Origin: Mariprofundus sp.
Lineage (GTDB): Bacteria > Pseudomonadota > Zetaproteobacteria > Mariprofundales > Mariprofundaceae
Direction of reading: 5' to 3'
Assembly: GCA_021772845.1 (NCBI GenBank)
Contig: JAJFLF010000075.1
Coordinates: forward strand, 1 to 5,887
Length of the DNA stretch: 5,887 nt
Shown here in pieces: positions 1 through 5,739 of this stretch. The position numbers and the translations under genes were made by a program. How positions within the stretch are numbered: the stretch's first letter is position 1; each line of letters starts with the position of its first letter. Below the pieces are notes generated by a model. The model made no database searches. It was not told the DNA's origin and worked only from the letters and a program-made list of their open reading frames with translations.

Positions 1-1068
1 TATGCGCGTTTTGGAGAGCAAGCACTACGTGGTATACGCATGGCTTTGGCCGCACTTGAATTTGATAAATATATTACCCTGCGCGTAGAAGATACCGGTT
101 CAGACGGAGCTATGGCAGTCAAAGCCTATCGCCAGCTGGCCGGTGAATCGGTCAATATGATTGTTGGGCCTCTGTTGGCTGAAACGACAGAAGCTATTGC
201 ACCTTATCTCAGATCCGGCATTCCTGTGATTAGCCTGACCGGCAGAACCCATCTGGCACATAAATCACGGGCACTGTTTGTACATACACTTTCACCATTG
301 GCCCAGATTAATGTGATGGCCAATTATGCGTGGAAACATGATGTTAAACGGATGGTTGTGATTGCAGCTGAGGGTGAAAGCCAGAAAGAAGCGGATATGT
401 TTGTTGCTTCATTTGAATCGCTTGGCGGTGAAGTAGTCAAAGCTTTACAAATGGAGCCTGGCACACTGGATTATCGTGGCATTTTAAATCAGCTGCGTTT
501 AGAAACTGATGATGATGTACTGCTGGCTGCACTGGATGAAGAGTTAAATGTGTTTCTGCCCGAGATGGATATGGAGTTTCGTACCCCGGTAAATTTTGAT
601 GCGATCTATTTGGCATTGAATGGTAAGCAGGTTGCTTTGTTGGCTGGACAGTTGGCGTATGCTGATATTTCAGGAATTCCGTTGTATGGCAGCAGTCGCT
701 GGCAAGATGGACATTTGCTGGATGACCGGGGGCGATATTTATCACGTGCACGTTTTGCCACCTCAAATCTGTCGCAAAAAATGAATCATGAAGATCCTGT
801 CATTCGGCAGTTTAATCTGGCCCATCGCAACGTTTGGGGGGATAAAAAAACATCTCAATTAATGAGTCTTGCATATGATACGATGCGTATTGCGACGATG
901 ATGACAAGTCGTCTGGGGCTGGAGAAACAAGCATTGTATCGTGAGTTGCGCGATCCGGATGGTTTTCCCGCTATGACCGGTCACGTACTGTTTGATGCCA
1001 CGGGTGTCGGGCAAAAACAGTTGGATATTTTTAGTATCAAAAAGGGAAAAATTGTTCCCGCAGGATAA
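1..1068 (+). CDS. LpoA-like penicillin-binding protein activator / periplasmic binding fold protein (5' partial)
   Basis: The reading frame is open to the left edge, so the start codon, signal peptide and any N-terminal helical domain lie outside the window; 355 residues are visible. The first residues (YARFGEQALRGIRMAL) match the conserved opening of the type 1 periplasmic-binding fold in LpoA-like proteins, where an 'LPLSG' stretch would precede. Other supporting segments are GPLLAETTEAIAPYLRSGIPVISL (around visible residues 56-80), a DAIYLALNGKQVALLAGQLAY strand-helix, the IPLYGSSRWQDG segment, and SLAYDTMRIA near the C-terminus. In Enterobacteria LpoA is an outer-membrane lipoprotein that activates PBP1a for peptidoglycan synthesis; that role is inferred here from fold resemblance. 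The internal ATG at 40 is not the true start. A branched-chain amino-acid ABC transporter binding protein (LivJ-like) is the main alternative, but no transporter genes are seen. The stop lies about 4 nt before nadB, suggesting co-transcription. Confidence 0.75.
   Translation, partial: YARFGEQALRGIRMALAALEFDKYITLRVEDTGSDGAMAVKAYRQLAGESVNMIVGPLLAETTEAIAPYLRSGIPVISLTGRTHLAHKSRALFVHTLSPLAQINVMANYAWKHDVKRMVVIAAEGESQKEADMFVASFESLGGEVVKALQMEPGTLDYRGILNQLRLETDDDVLLAALDEELNVFLPEMDMEFRTPVNFDAIYLALNGKQVALLAGQLAYADISGIPLYGSSRWQDGHLLDDRGRYLSRARFATSNLSQKMNHEDPVIRQFNLAHRNVWGDKKTSQLMSLAYDTMRIATMMTSRLGLEKQALYRELRDPDGFPAMTGHVLFDATGVGQKQLDIFSIKKGKIVPAG
1062..1065 (+). promoter_or_regulatory. Ribosome binding site that decides the nadB start
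   Basis: AGGA sits just ahead of, and nearly touching, the upstream gene's stop codon. It is 7 nt before the GTG at 1073 and 13 nt before the ATG at 1079. The normal 5-9 nt spacing favours the GTG, while codon preference favours the ATG. Placement inside the end of the upstream gene suggests translational coupling. Confidence 0.5.
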
Positions 1069-1072
1069 ACCA

Positions 1073-2671
1073 GTGTCTATGGGTCAATCATCATCTGACT
1101 GTAAACAACTTCATGCTGATTATCTGATCATTGGTAGCGGTGCAGCAGGCCTGTTGGCCGCCAATCGGCTTGCCGCACATGGGCAAGTGCTGCTGGTGAA
1201 TAAAGGTAGATTCAAAGATTCCAGCACCTGGAATGCGCAGGGTGGCATAGCCGGAGTGATGTCAGATAGTGATTCTTTAGAATCGCATGTGCAAGACACG
1301 TTGGCAGCTGGTGTGGGGTTGTGCCATGAGGATGTGGTGCGCGCCACTGTCCGGCATGGTCGTGAGATTATTGAAGAGTTAATTGAGATTGGCACTGCGT
1401 TTGATGAGAAAAATGGTGCATTACATCTGACCCAGGAGGGTGGGCACAGTAGCAGACGTGTTGCCCATGTTCAGGATGCGACTGGCCGAGCCATTAGTGA
1501 AGCGCTGCTGGCGCAGGTTGCTCCGCATGCCAATGTTACACGGCTTGAAGAACATACGGCAATTGATTTGGTAACGACAGCATCAACAGATGCTGGTCAA
1601 AAACGCTGTGTGGGTGCTTATGTACTGAATCCGCATGGTGAGGTGGTTACAATTTCTGCCCAACAGACTATTTTGGCCAGTGGTGGTGCAGGTAAGGTCT
1701 ATCTTTATACCTCCAATCCGCATGCTGCTACAGGCGATGGTATAGCGATGGCGTGGCGTGCGGGCTGTACGGTGATGAATCTGGAATTTATCCAGTTTCA
1801 TCCCACCTGTCTGTTTCATCGGGAGGGCTCCAATATGTTGCTTTCTGAGGCGTTGCGCGGTGAGGGTGCTCATGTCGTGGATGCGAAAGGGCGCCGTTTT
1901 CTGTTTGATTATGATGAGCGGGGAGAGCTGGCGCCACGTGATATCGTTGCACGTGCTATTGATCATGAGATGAAAAAGCAGGGTGTTGACTGTATGTATG
2001 TTGATGCCCGCCCGATTGGTTCGACGCTTATTCTGGATCATTTCCGTAATATTCATGGGCGACTTCTAGAATTGGGTTTGGATTTGACGCAGGAGCCTAT
2101 TCCGGTGGTGCCGGCGGCACATTATATTTGTGGTGGCATTCAAGCTGATGGGGATGGAAAAACCAGTCTCGAAGGGCTTTATGCGATTGGAGAAACAGCC
2201 TGCACAGGTTTGCATGGTGCGAATCGACTGGCCAGCAATTCATTATTGGAATGTCTGGTTATGGCTGATTGCTGTGCTGCTGATGTGCTCAAGCAAGCAG
2301 CGCCTCCGGCCTCTCGCATTCCTGACTGGGATGACTCAGGTATTGTGCCGGAAACCGAACGTATCCAGATCAAACAGAACTGGGATGAAATACGGGCTAC
2401 CATGTCAAATTATGTTGGTATTGTTCGCTCTGTTGAACGACTGAGCCGCGCAAGCCGTCGTTTGCGTATTATTCAGGATGAGATTGCCTCCTATTATTGG
2501 AAACATCCGGTGAGTCAGGATTTGTTGGAATTGCGTAATATTGCCCTGATGGCCGAGTTAATTGTGCATAGTGCACAGCAGCGCCATGAGTCCCGCGGTT
2601 TGCATTATTCAACCGACTATCCGCAGCTATCTGCGGCGATATCCGATACCGTTCTGCGGCCTGAAGCCTGA
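1073..2671 (+). CDS. nadB: L-aspartate oxidase NadB
   Basis: NadB is the FAD-dependent cytoplasmic enzyme that oxidises L-aspartate to iminoaspartate, which NadA condenses with dihydroxyacetone phosphate to quinolinate in de novo NAD synthesis. The protein is 532 aa from the GTG start (E. coli NadB is about 540). Numbered from the GTG, it shows the FAD-binding GSGAAG at 21-26, STWNAQGGIAG at 51-61, and Glu122 in EGGHSSRRVAH. It also has His243 in QFHPT, Arg289 in ELAPRDIVARAI, His350 in PAAHY and Arg385 in GANRLASNSLLE. These correspond to E. coli Glu121, His244, Arg290, His351 and Arg386, the known active-site residues. The C-terminal helical domain (YVGIVRSVERL, LLELRNI, ESRGLHYSTDYP) is complete. 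The closely related succinate dehydrogenase/fumarate reductase flavoproteins are excluded by these NadB-specific signatures. The frame extends upstream to an ATG at 992, but that overlaps the preceding gene and adds non-homologous residues. ATG 1079 (530 aa) is the alternative start. The nadA and nadC genes are not in the window. Confidence 0.97.
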   Translation: MSMGQSSSDCKQLHADYLIIGSGAAGLLAANRLAAHGQVLLVNKGRFKDSSTWNAQGGIAGVMSDSDSLESHVQDTLAAGVGLCHEDVVRATVRHGREIIEELIEIGTAFDEKNGALHLTQEGGHSSRRVAHVQDATGRAISEALLAQVAPHANVTRLEEHTAIDLVTTASTDAGQKRCVGAYVLNPHGEVVTISAQQTILASGGAGKVYLYTSNPHAATGDGIAMAWRAGCTVMNLEFIQFHPTCLFHREGSNMLLSEALRGEGAHVVDAKGRRFLFDYDERGELAPRDIVARAIDHEMKKQGVDCMYVDARPIGSTLILDHFRNIHGRLLELGLDLTQEPIPVVPAAHYICGGIQADGDGKTSLEGLYAIGETACTGLHGANRLASNSLLECLVMADCCAADVLKQAAPPASRIPDWDDSGIVPETERIQIKQNWDEIRATMSNYVGIVRSVERLSRASRRLRIIQDEIASYYWKHPVSQDLLELRNIALMAELIVHSAQQRHESRGLHYSTDYPQLSAAISDTVLRPEA

Positions 2672-2949
2672 TGCAATATATCTGTTTGCTAGCCCATGTG
2701 CATGGTCGTGTTCAGGGTGTGGGGTTTCGTTATTATACGCGCCTTAAAGCGCAAGAGCTTGGCATTCATGGCTGGGTGAAAAATATGCCAGATGGAAGTG
2801 TGGAGAGTTGTATCTGTGGTGATGCGATGCAAATAAAAAGCATGCAAGCCTGGTTGAGTCATGGTCCAGCAGGAGCGAATGTCGAATCGGTTACAGTTTC
2901 GCCGCTTGTTTTAACAAAGATACTGAATGACTTTAGTGTGCGTCACTGA
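2671..2949 (+). CDS. acyP: Acylphosphatase
   Basis: This small cytoplasmic enzyme hydrolyses acyl phosphates such as acetyl phosphate or carbamoyl phosphate; its physiological role in bacteria is not well settled. At 92 aa it is the usual family length. The signature HGRVQGVGFRYYT spans residues 11-23 with the phosphate-binding catalytic Arg20. The second signature GWVKNMPDGSVE spans 34-45 with catalytic Asn38, and the C-terminal half has the expected WLSHGPAGANVESV segment. The start ATG shares one base with the nadB stop (TGATG) and lacks a strong Shine-Dalgarno, so translation is probably coupled to nadB termination. An HypF or RNA-modification fusion is ruled out by the short length. Confidence 0.95.
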   Translation: MQYICLLAHVHGRVQGVGFRYYTRLKAQELGIHGWVKNMPDGSVESCICGDAMQIKSMQAWLSHGPAGANVESVTVSPLVLTKILNDFSVRH

Positions 2950-2974
2950 GATGCGACGGGTTTAAGGGGTAACA

Positions 2975-3988
2975 ATGAGTTTTAATGCACAATCCGATTA
3001 TGATCATGAAACGCCTGTATGCACAGGTATTCTGTTAACCAATCTTGGCACACCGGATGCGCCTACTACAAAAGCAGTGCGGTCGTATCTGAAAGAGTTT
3101 CTCTGGGATCCGCGTGTAGTAGAGCAGCCACGCTGGCTGTGGTGGCTGGTACTTAATGGTGTGATCCTGAATGTGCGTCCTGCCAAATCGGCAGCAGCTT
3201 ATCGTAAAGTGTGGACAACTGAGGGCTCCCCATTGCTGGCGATTAGTAAAAAGCAGCGTGATAAACTCGATCATAGTTTGTCTGATGCATTTGGAGATCA
3301 TGTGCATGTCGAGCTTGCGATGCGTTATGGTAATCCATCCATCAAAGCAGGGCTTGAAGCCTTGCGTGAAAAAAACTGTCAGAAAATCATTGTTTTACCA
3401 CTATACCCACAATACTCAGCGACCACTACAGCATCCACATTTGATGCTGTAGCCAATGTCCTAAAGACATGGCGACGCGTTCCAGAGCTTCATGTGATCG
3501 ACTCTTATCATGATCATCCTGCCTATATTGAAGCCTTGAATCAGAGTGTTCGGCAATATTGGCAGCAACACGGTGAACCTGAGCGGTTGCTGATGAGCTA
3601 TCACGGTATTCCTGAGCGTTATTTTAAAAATGGGGATCCTTATCCCTGCCATTGTAAAAAAACAGCACGCCTGCTGCGTGAGCAGCTTAGTTTGGATGAA
3701 GAGAGGGCTCAAGTCGCATTTCAGTCGCGATTTGGACGTGAGCCGTGGATGCAGCCATATACCGATGCAACGCTAAAACAGTGGGGCCAGGATGGTGTGA
3801 AATCGGTAGATGTTATTTGTCCGGGATTTTCAGCCGATTGTCTGGAAACCATTGAAGAGGTGGCCATGGAAAACCGGGATTATTTTCTTGAGGCGGGTGG
3901 GCATCAGTATCGCTATATTCCAGCCTTAAATGATGATGATGCGCATATCAACGCACTAAGCCAGATTGTTTCACCGCATCTAAGTTAA
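2975..3988 (+). CDS. hemH: Ferrochelatase HemH (protoporphyrin IX iron chelatase)
   Basis: Ferrochelatase inserts Fe(2+) into protoporphyrin IX to make protoheme, the last step of the classical heme pathway. The 337-aa protein is slightly longer than E. coli HemH (320 aa). Motifs in order are GILLTNLGTPDAPT near the N-terminus, FLWDPRVV, YRKVWTTEGSPLL, LPLYPQYSATTTAS, and SYHGIPERYFKNGDPYPCHC with the conserved catalytic His210. These are followed by FQSRFGREPWMQPYTD and CPGFSADCLETIEE with the metal-handling Glu291. The C-terminus (PHLS) has no added cysteine cluster, so a C-terminal [2Fe-2S] site like that of mammalian ferrochelatase is unlikely. The start ATG has a clear AAGGGG Shine-Dalgarno 5 nt upstream. 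It follows the acylphosphatase gene by 25 nt with no terminator between, so it is probably the last gene of the run. A coproporphyrin ferrochelatase (CpfC) is less likely given the proteobacterial-type sequence. Confidence 0.96.
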   Translation: MSFNAQSDYDHETPVCTGILLTNLGTPDAPTTKAVRSYLKEFLWDPRVVEQPRWLWWLVLNGVILNVRPAKSAAAYRKVWTTEGSPLLAISKKQRDKLDHSLSDAFGDHVHVELAMRYGNPSIKAGLEALREKNCQKIIVLPLYPQYSATTTASTFDAVANVLKTWRRVPELHVIDSYHDHPAYIEALNQSVRQYWQQHGEPERLLMSYHGIPERYFKNGDPYPCHCKKTARLLREQLSLDEERAQVAFQSRFGREPWMQPYTDATLKQWGQDGVKSVDVICPGFSADCLETIEEVAMENRDYFLEAGGHQYRYIPALNDDDAHINALSQIVSPHLS

Positions 3989-4024
3989 TGACCCTTACGG
4001 TCAGCAGATGGAGGGCTTTACCCT
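3989..4024. other. Convergent intergenic gap with two short weak hairpins
   Basis: The 37 bp between the hemH stop and the stop of the opposing gene contain two small inverted repeats. TGACC/GGTCA (3989-3993 with 3999-4003, 5-nt loop) directly follows the hemH stop. AGGG/CCCT (4012-4015 with 4021-4024) is next. Neither has a T-tract on either strand, so neither is a convincing intrinsic terminator; they may mark RNA 3' ends or mean nothing. Confidence 0.3.
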
Positions 4025-4025
4025 G

Positions 4026-4778
4026 TTATTGCCCAATCAGGTGAACAATGATCTTGTTTGCAGCGTAGGAGCTCACGCCTTTTCTTAAAATAACTTCACC
4101 GTTATTGCTCGCCATAAATGCGTTGGCCAGGCTGCGTGCAACCTCTTTATATGCTGTATTATAATAAAATACCGTTGTTTTTTTGCTGAGATCCATGGAT
4201 TCGAGCAGTTTCGGAAATGATGGTTTGAATCCTTTTTCTTTGACTGTATTGATAATGCTGCTTTGCAATGCAGAGCTCATGTTCTTCATGTAGATATCTA
4301 CGCTGGCAGAGGCATTGCTTGCTCCGCTCTTGGCTGCCGAAGGGGTGGTTTTGGTAACTTTTTTCTTTTGTGCAGGGGATGCGGCAGCTTTTCTTTTTGC
4401 TGCTTTTAATGCGTATGACTGCTTGCTTATTCTGTGGTCCATGCGTTTGATTTGTCTTTCTAGTTCGCCCATGCGAATTTTTGATTCTTTAAGTTTTCCA
4501 GTCAGTTTTTCATTCTCATGCTTTAACTCAGCCTGATTGTTGAGCGCGAACTCCGCATCAACAAGCTGCTGAACGGTATTCATTCGAATGTCAGTAATGT
4601 CATTTTTGGCAAGTTGTAACTGATCGCGTGTATCTCTCAGGCTACTTTCAAGGTTAGAGAGGTTGTTTTGTCTGTAATTGACGATGCCGGAGGTCAGAGA
4701 AAGGATGAGTGCTGTGATGGCAATAATCAATGGGAACCCCAAGCCATTGTTGCTACTTATAAGTTTATCTTCTGACAT
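4026..4778 (-). CDS. Single-pass membrane coiled-coil protein with LytR_C-like C-terminal domain
   Basis: I do not recognise this as a named gene. The 250-aa product has a short polar N-terminus (1-12), one hydrophobic membrane segment (about 13-33, rich in Leu/Ile/Ala) and a long heptad-like charged region likely to form a coiled coil (about 37-125). A Lys/Ala/Ser/Thr-rich low-complexity linker follows (about 125-158), then a compact C-terminal domain (about 160-250). That domain has a KEKGFKP turn, TTVFYYN at 201-207, AYKEVARSLANAF at 209-221 and a final IIVHLIG strand. This order resembles the LytR_C domain found at the C-terminus of LytR-CpsA-Psr and other envelope proteins; the assignment is by eye and tentative. 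Topology is probably N-in with coiled coil and C-domain in the periplasm. The start is supported by an AGGGGA Shine-Dalgarno 5 nt upstream. The gene lies downstream of an OmpA-type lipoprotein gene but beyond its terminator. A cell-wall or cell-division role is a guess from context. Confidence 0.8.
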   Translation of the reverse strand: MSEDKLISSNNGLGFPLIIAITALILSLTSGIVNYRQNNLSNLESSLRDTRDQLQLAKNDITDIRMNTVQQLVDAEFALNNQAELKHENEKLTGKLKESKIRMGELERQIKRMDHRISKQSYALKAAKRKAAASPAQKKKVTKTTPSAAKSGASNASASVDIYMKNMSSALQSSIINTVKEKGFKPSFPKLLESMDLSKKTTVFYYNTAYKEVARSLANAFMASNNGEVILRKGVSSYAANKIIVHLIGQ

Positions 4779-4847
4779 GTTTTTCCCCTATGCATCTGTT
4801 GGTGATGCTTTTCAGACTGGCGCTCATGCAATGATCTTCCGGCAGGT
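4779..4847 (-). other. Leader region of the membrane coiled-coil gene, no clear promoter
   Basis: This stretch lies between the upstream terminator's T-tract and the gene start. Read on the minus strand it contains a TTGCAT that could serve as a -35, but no TATAAT-like hexamer at 16-18 nt. Only the Shine-Dalgarno near the start codon is convincing. The gene may depend on terminator read-through or on a non-sigma70 promoter. Confidence 0.4.
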
Positions 4848-4882
4848 AAAAAAAAACAGCCCGGTTTTCACAGGGCTGTTTT
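4848..4882 (-). terminator. Intrinsic terminator after the OmpA-family lipoprotein gene
   Basis: A perfect 10-bp inverted repeat (AAAACAGCCC at 4853-4862 with GGGCTGTTTT at 4873-4882) surrounds a 10-nt loop. On the minus strand the stem is followed at once by an unbroken run of nine U residues (4848-4856, partly shared with the stem base). It begins 15 nt past the stop codon at 4897. On the plus strand only four T follow the GC stem, so it should work mainly in the minus direction. Confidence 0.9.
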
Positions 4883-4896
4883 ATGAAGCAGTTTTT

Positions 4897-5565
4897 TTAA
4901 CGGCTAACCAGATGAATTTCTGCACGGCGATTTTTCTGCCGTCCAGCATCTGTTCTGTTATCGGCAGCATAGTCTGTTGCACCGAAGCCCGTTGCTTTCA
5001 CAATGTTATCTGATAATCCTGCGCTAATCAGTGCACCTGCGACATTATCTGCACGTGCCTGACTTAGTGCCAGATTGGTTTTGTACGGATGGCGTGGAGT
5101 GTGTCGGCTGCGGGCATAACCACCGATAGGTTCGTCATCAGTATAACCACGTACTTCAATCGTTTGTTGGCGTTCTTTAGATAAGAATTTGGCAGCCAGT
5201 CGTTTCAATGCTTTGCTCGAATCTGCTGTGAGCTCCATATATCCCGAACGAAATGAAACAGTAACCCATAAGCGGTCTGTAGGGATTGCTTTCTTTGCTT
5301 TTTGCACAGTGGCTTGTTGTGTTCTCAGGGTTTCAAGCTTGCGGGTTTTCTCAACCTTCTTGCGGGCAATATCTGTTTTGAGTTGGCGTAAAGAGCTACG
5401 CAAGGCAGATATTTCTGTTTCTAACTGGTTGTTTTCAGAGGCAACCTTTTCTTTGCTGGCAGGGACAGCTACTTCAGGCTCTTCAGGGCCAAAGATTGCA
5501 TCAACAGTGCTGCAGGATGACACCGAAAATAGTAAAGCAAGTAGAAAAAATCTTAATCTGCACAT
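4897..5565 (-). CDS. OmpA-family peptidoglycan-binding outer-membrane lipoprotein
   Basis: The 222-aa product starts with a lipoprotein signal peptide: basic MCRLR, a hydrophobic stretch, then the lipobox VSSC with Cys18 as the predicted lipidated residue. Ser at +2 (not Asp) favours the outer membrane. An acidic/Pro segment (26-36) leads into a coiled coil (about 40-93), then an OmpA_C/MotB-type domain (about 98-222). In that domain GYTDDEPI (140-147) carries Asp143 and NLALSQARADNV (164-175) carries Arg171. These match the two residues that hold diaminopimelate in A. baumannii OmpA (Asp271, Arg286). GFGATDYAADNRTDAGRQKNRRAEI closes the domain. The Asp-Arg separation is 28 residues rather than 15, because of a basic, His/Arg-rich insertion (about 148-162). 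Probable role: tethering the outer membrane to peptidoglycan. The ATG has a strong AAGGGGAG Shine-Dalgarno 7 nt upstream, a promoter further up and a terminator downstream. It is shorter and more coiled-coil-rich than Pal, so I give no symbol. Confidence 0.93.
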   Translation of the reverse strand: MCRLRFFLLALLFSVSSCSTVDAIFGPEEPEVAVPASKEKVASENNQLETEISALRSSLRQLKTDIARKKVEKTRKLETLRTQQATVQKAKKAIPTDRLWVTVSFRSGYMELTADSSKALKRLAAKFLSKERQQTIEVRGYTDDEPIGGYARSRHTPRHPYKTNLALSQARADNVAGALISAGLSDNIVKATGFGATDYAADNRTDAGRQKNRRAEIHLVSR

Positions 5566-5589
5566 GGAAGAACTCCCCTTATAGACCCC

Positions 5590-5610
5590 TGACCTGCGGA
5601 TAGTAGGTCA
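5590..5610. repeat. Perfect inverted repeat overlapping the lipoprotein promoter (possible operator)
   Basis: TGACCT (5590-5595) and AGGTCA (5605-5610) are perfect 6-bp arms with a 9-nt spacer; the 21-bp span fits a dimeric regulator contacting two successive major grooves. It overlaps the predicted -10 box of the lipoprotein gene and its likely transcription start, a typical repressor position. No regulator gene is in the window, so the binding protein is unknown and chance occurrence remains possible. Confidence 0.45.
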
Positions 5611-5628
5611 CATTTTTGATGCTATCAA
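5600..5628 (-). promoter_or_regulatory. Putative sigma70-type promoter of the OmpA-family lipoprotein gene
   Basis: On the minus strand, TTGATA (plus positions 5623-5628, five of six matches to TTGACA) is followed after exactly 17 nt by TACTAT (5600-5605, four of six to TATAAT). Transcription would start near 5593, leaving a leader of about 28 nt that contains the Shine-Dalgarno. An 11-bp palindrome ATTCA-A-TGAAT (5636-5646) lies just upstream of the -35. Confidence 0.55.
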
Positions 5629-5680
5629 GTAAATTATTCAATGAATGTCGGCTTTTGCCCCAGCATGTTGATAAAATATA

Positions 5681-5708
5681 TTAAGTGTTCGAGAGTTCGT
5701 GATATTAT
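5681..5708 (+). promoter_or_regulatory. Putative extended -10 promoter of the SH3-domain protein gene
   Basis: TG-A-TATTAT (5700-5708) is an extended -10 with five of six matches to TATAAT. The best -35 is a weak TTAAGT (5681-5686) at 16 nt, which suits an extended -10 promoter. AT-rich sequence (5671-5684) lies upstream. A start near 5715 would give a leader of about 25 nt carrying the Shine-Dalgarno. Confidence 0.5.
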
Positions 5709-5739
5709 ACTAGGCTCGTTGTTACTTATGGAGACATTT

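Noticed and set aside
437..766. Minus-strand open frame of 109 codons opposite the LpoA-like gene
   Set aside because: Low-complexity, His/Pro-rich translation, no domain, fully inside a gene with clear homology on the other strand.
992..1072. Extension of nadB upstream to the ATG at 992
   Set aside because: It would overlap the LpoA-like gene by 77 bp, and the added residues have no counterpart in NadB; a better-placed start with a Shine-Dalgarno exists at 1073.
1583..2056. Minus-strand open frame of 157 codons opposite nadB
   Set aside because: It lies wholly inside nadB, whose product matches NadB throughout; the translated sequence shows no recognisable domain and looks like an antisense shadow.
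2130..2444. Plus-strand open frame of 104 codons in another frame of nadB
   Set aside because: The nadB frame carries the catalytic His350 and Arg385 region here; the alternative frame has no family resemblance.
3989..4003. TGACC/GGTCA hairpin after hemH as an intrinsic terminator
   Set aside because: The stem is only 5 bp and no T-tract follows on either strand; listed only as a weak hairpin.
4678..5013. Plus-strand open frame of 111 codons spanning the terminator
   Set aside because: It reads through the terminator hairpin and two minus-strand genes, with no recognisable protein features.
5189..5584. Plus-strand open frame of 131 codons opposite the OmpA-family gene
   Set aside because: Contained almost entirely within the lipoprotein gene, no domain, no Shine-Dalgarno; a shadow frame.
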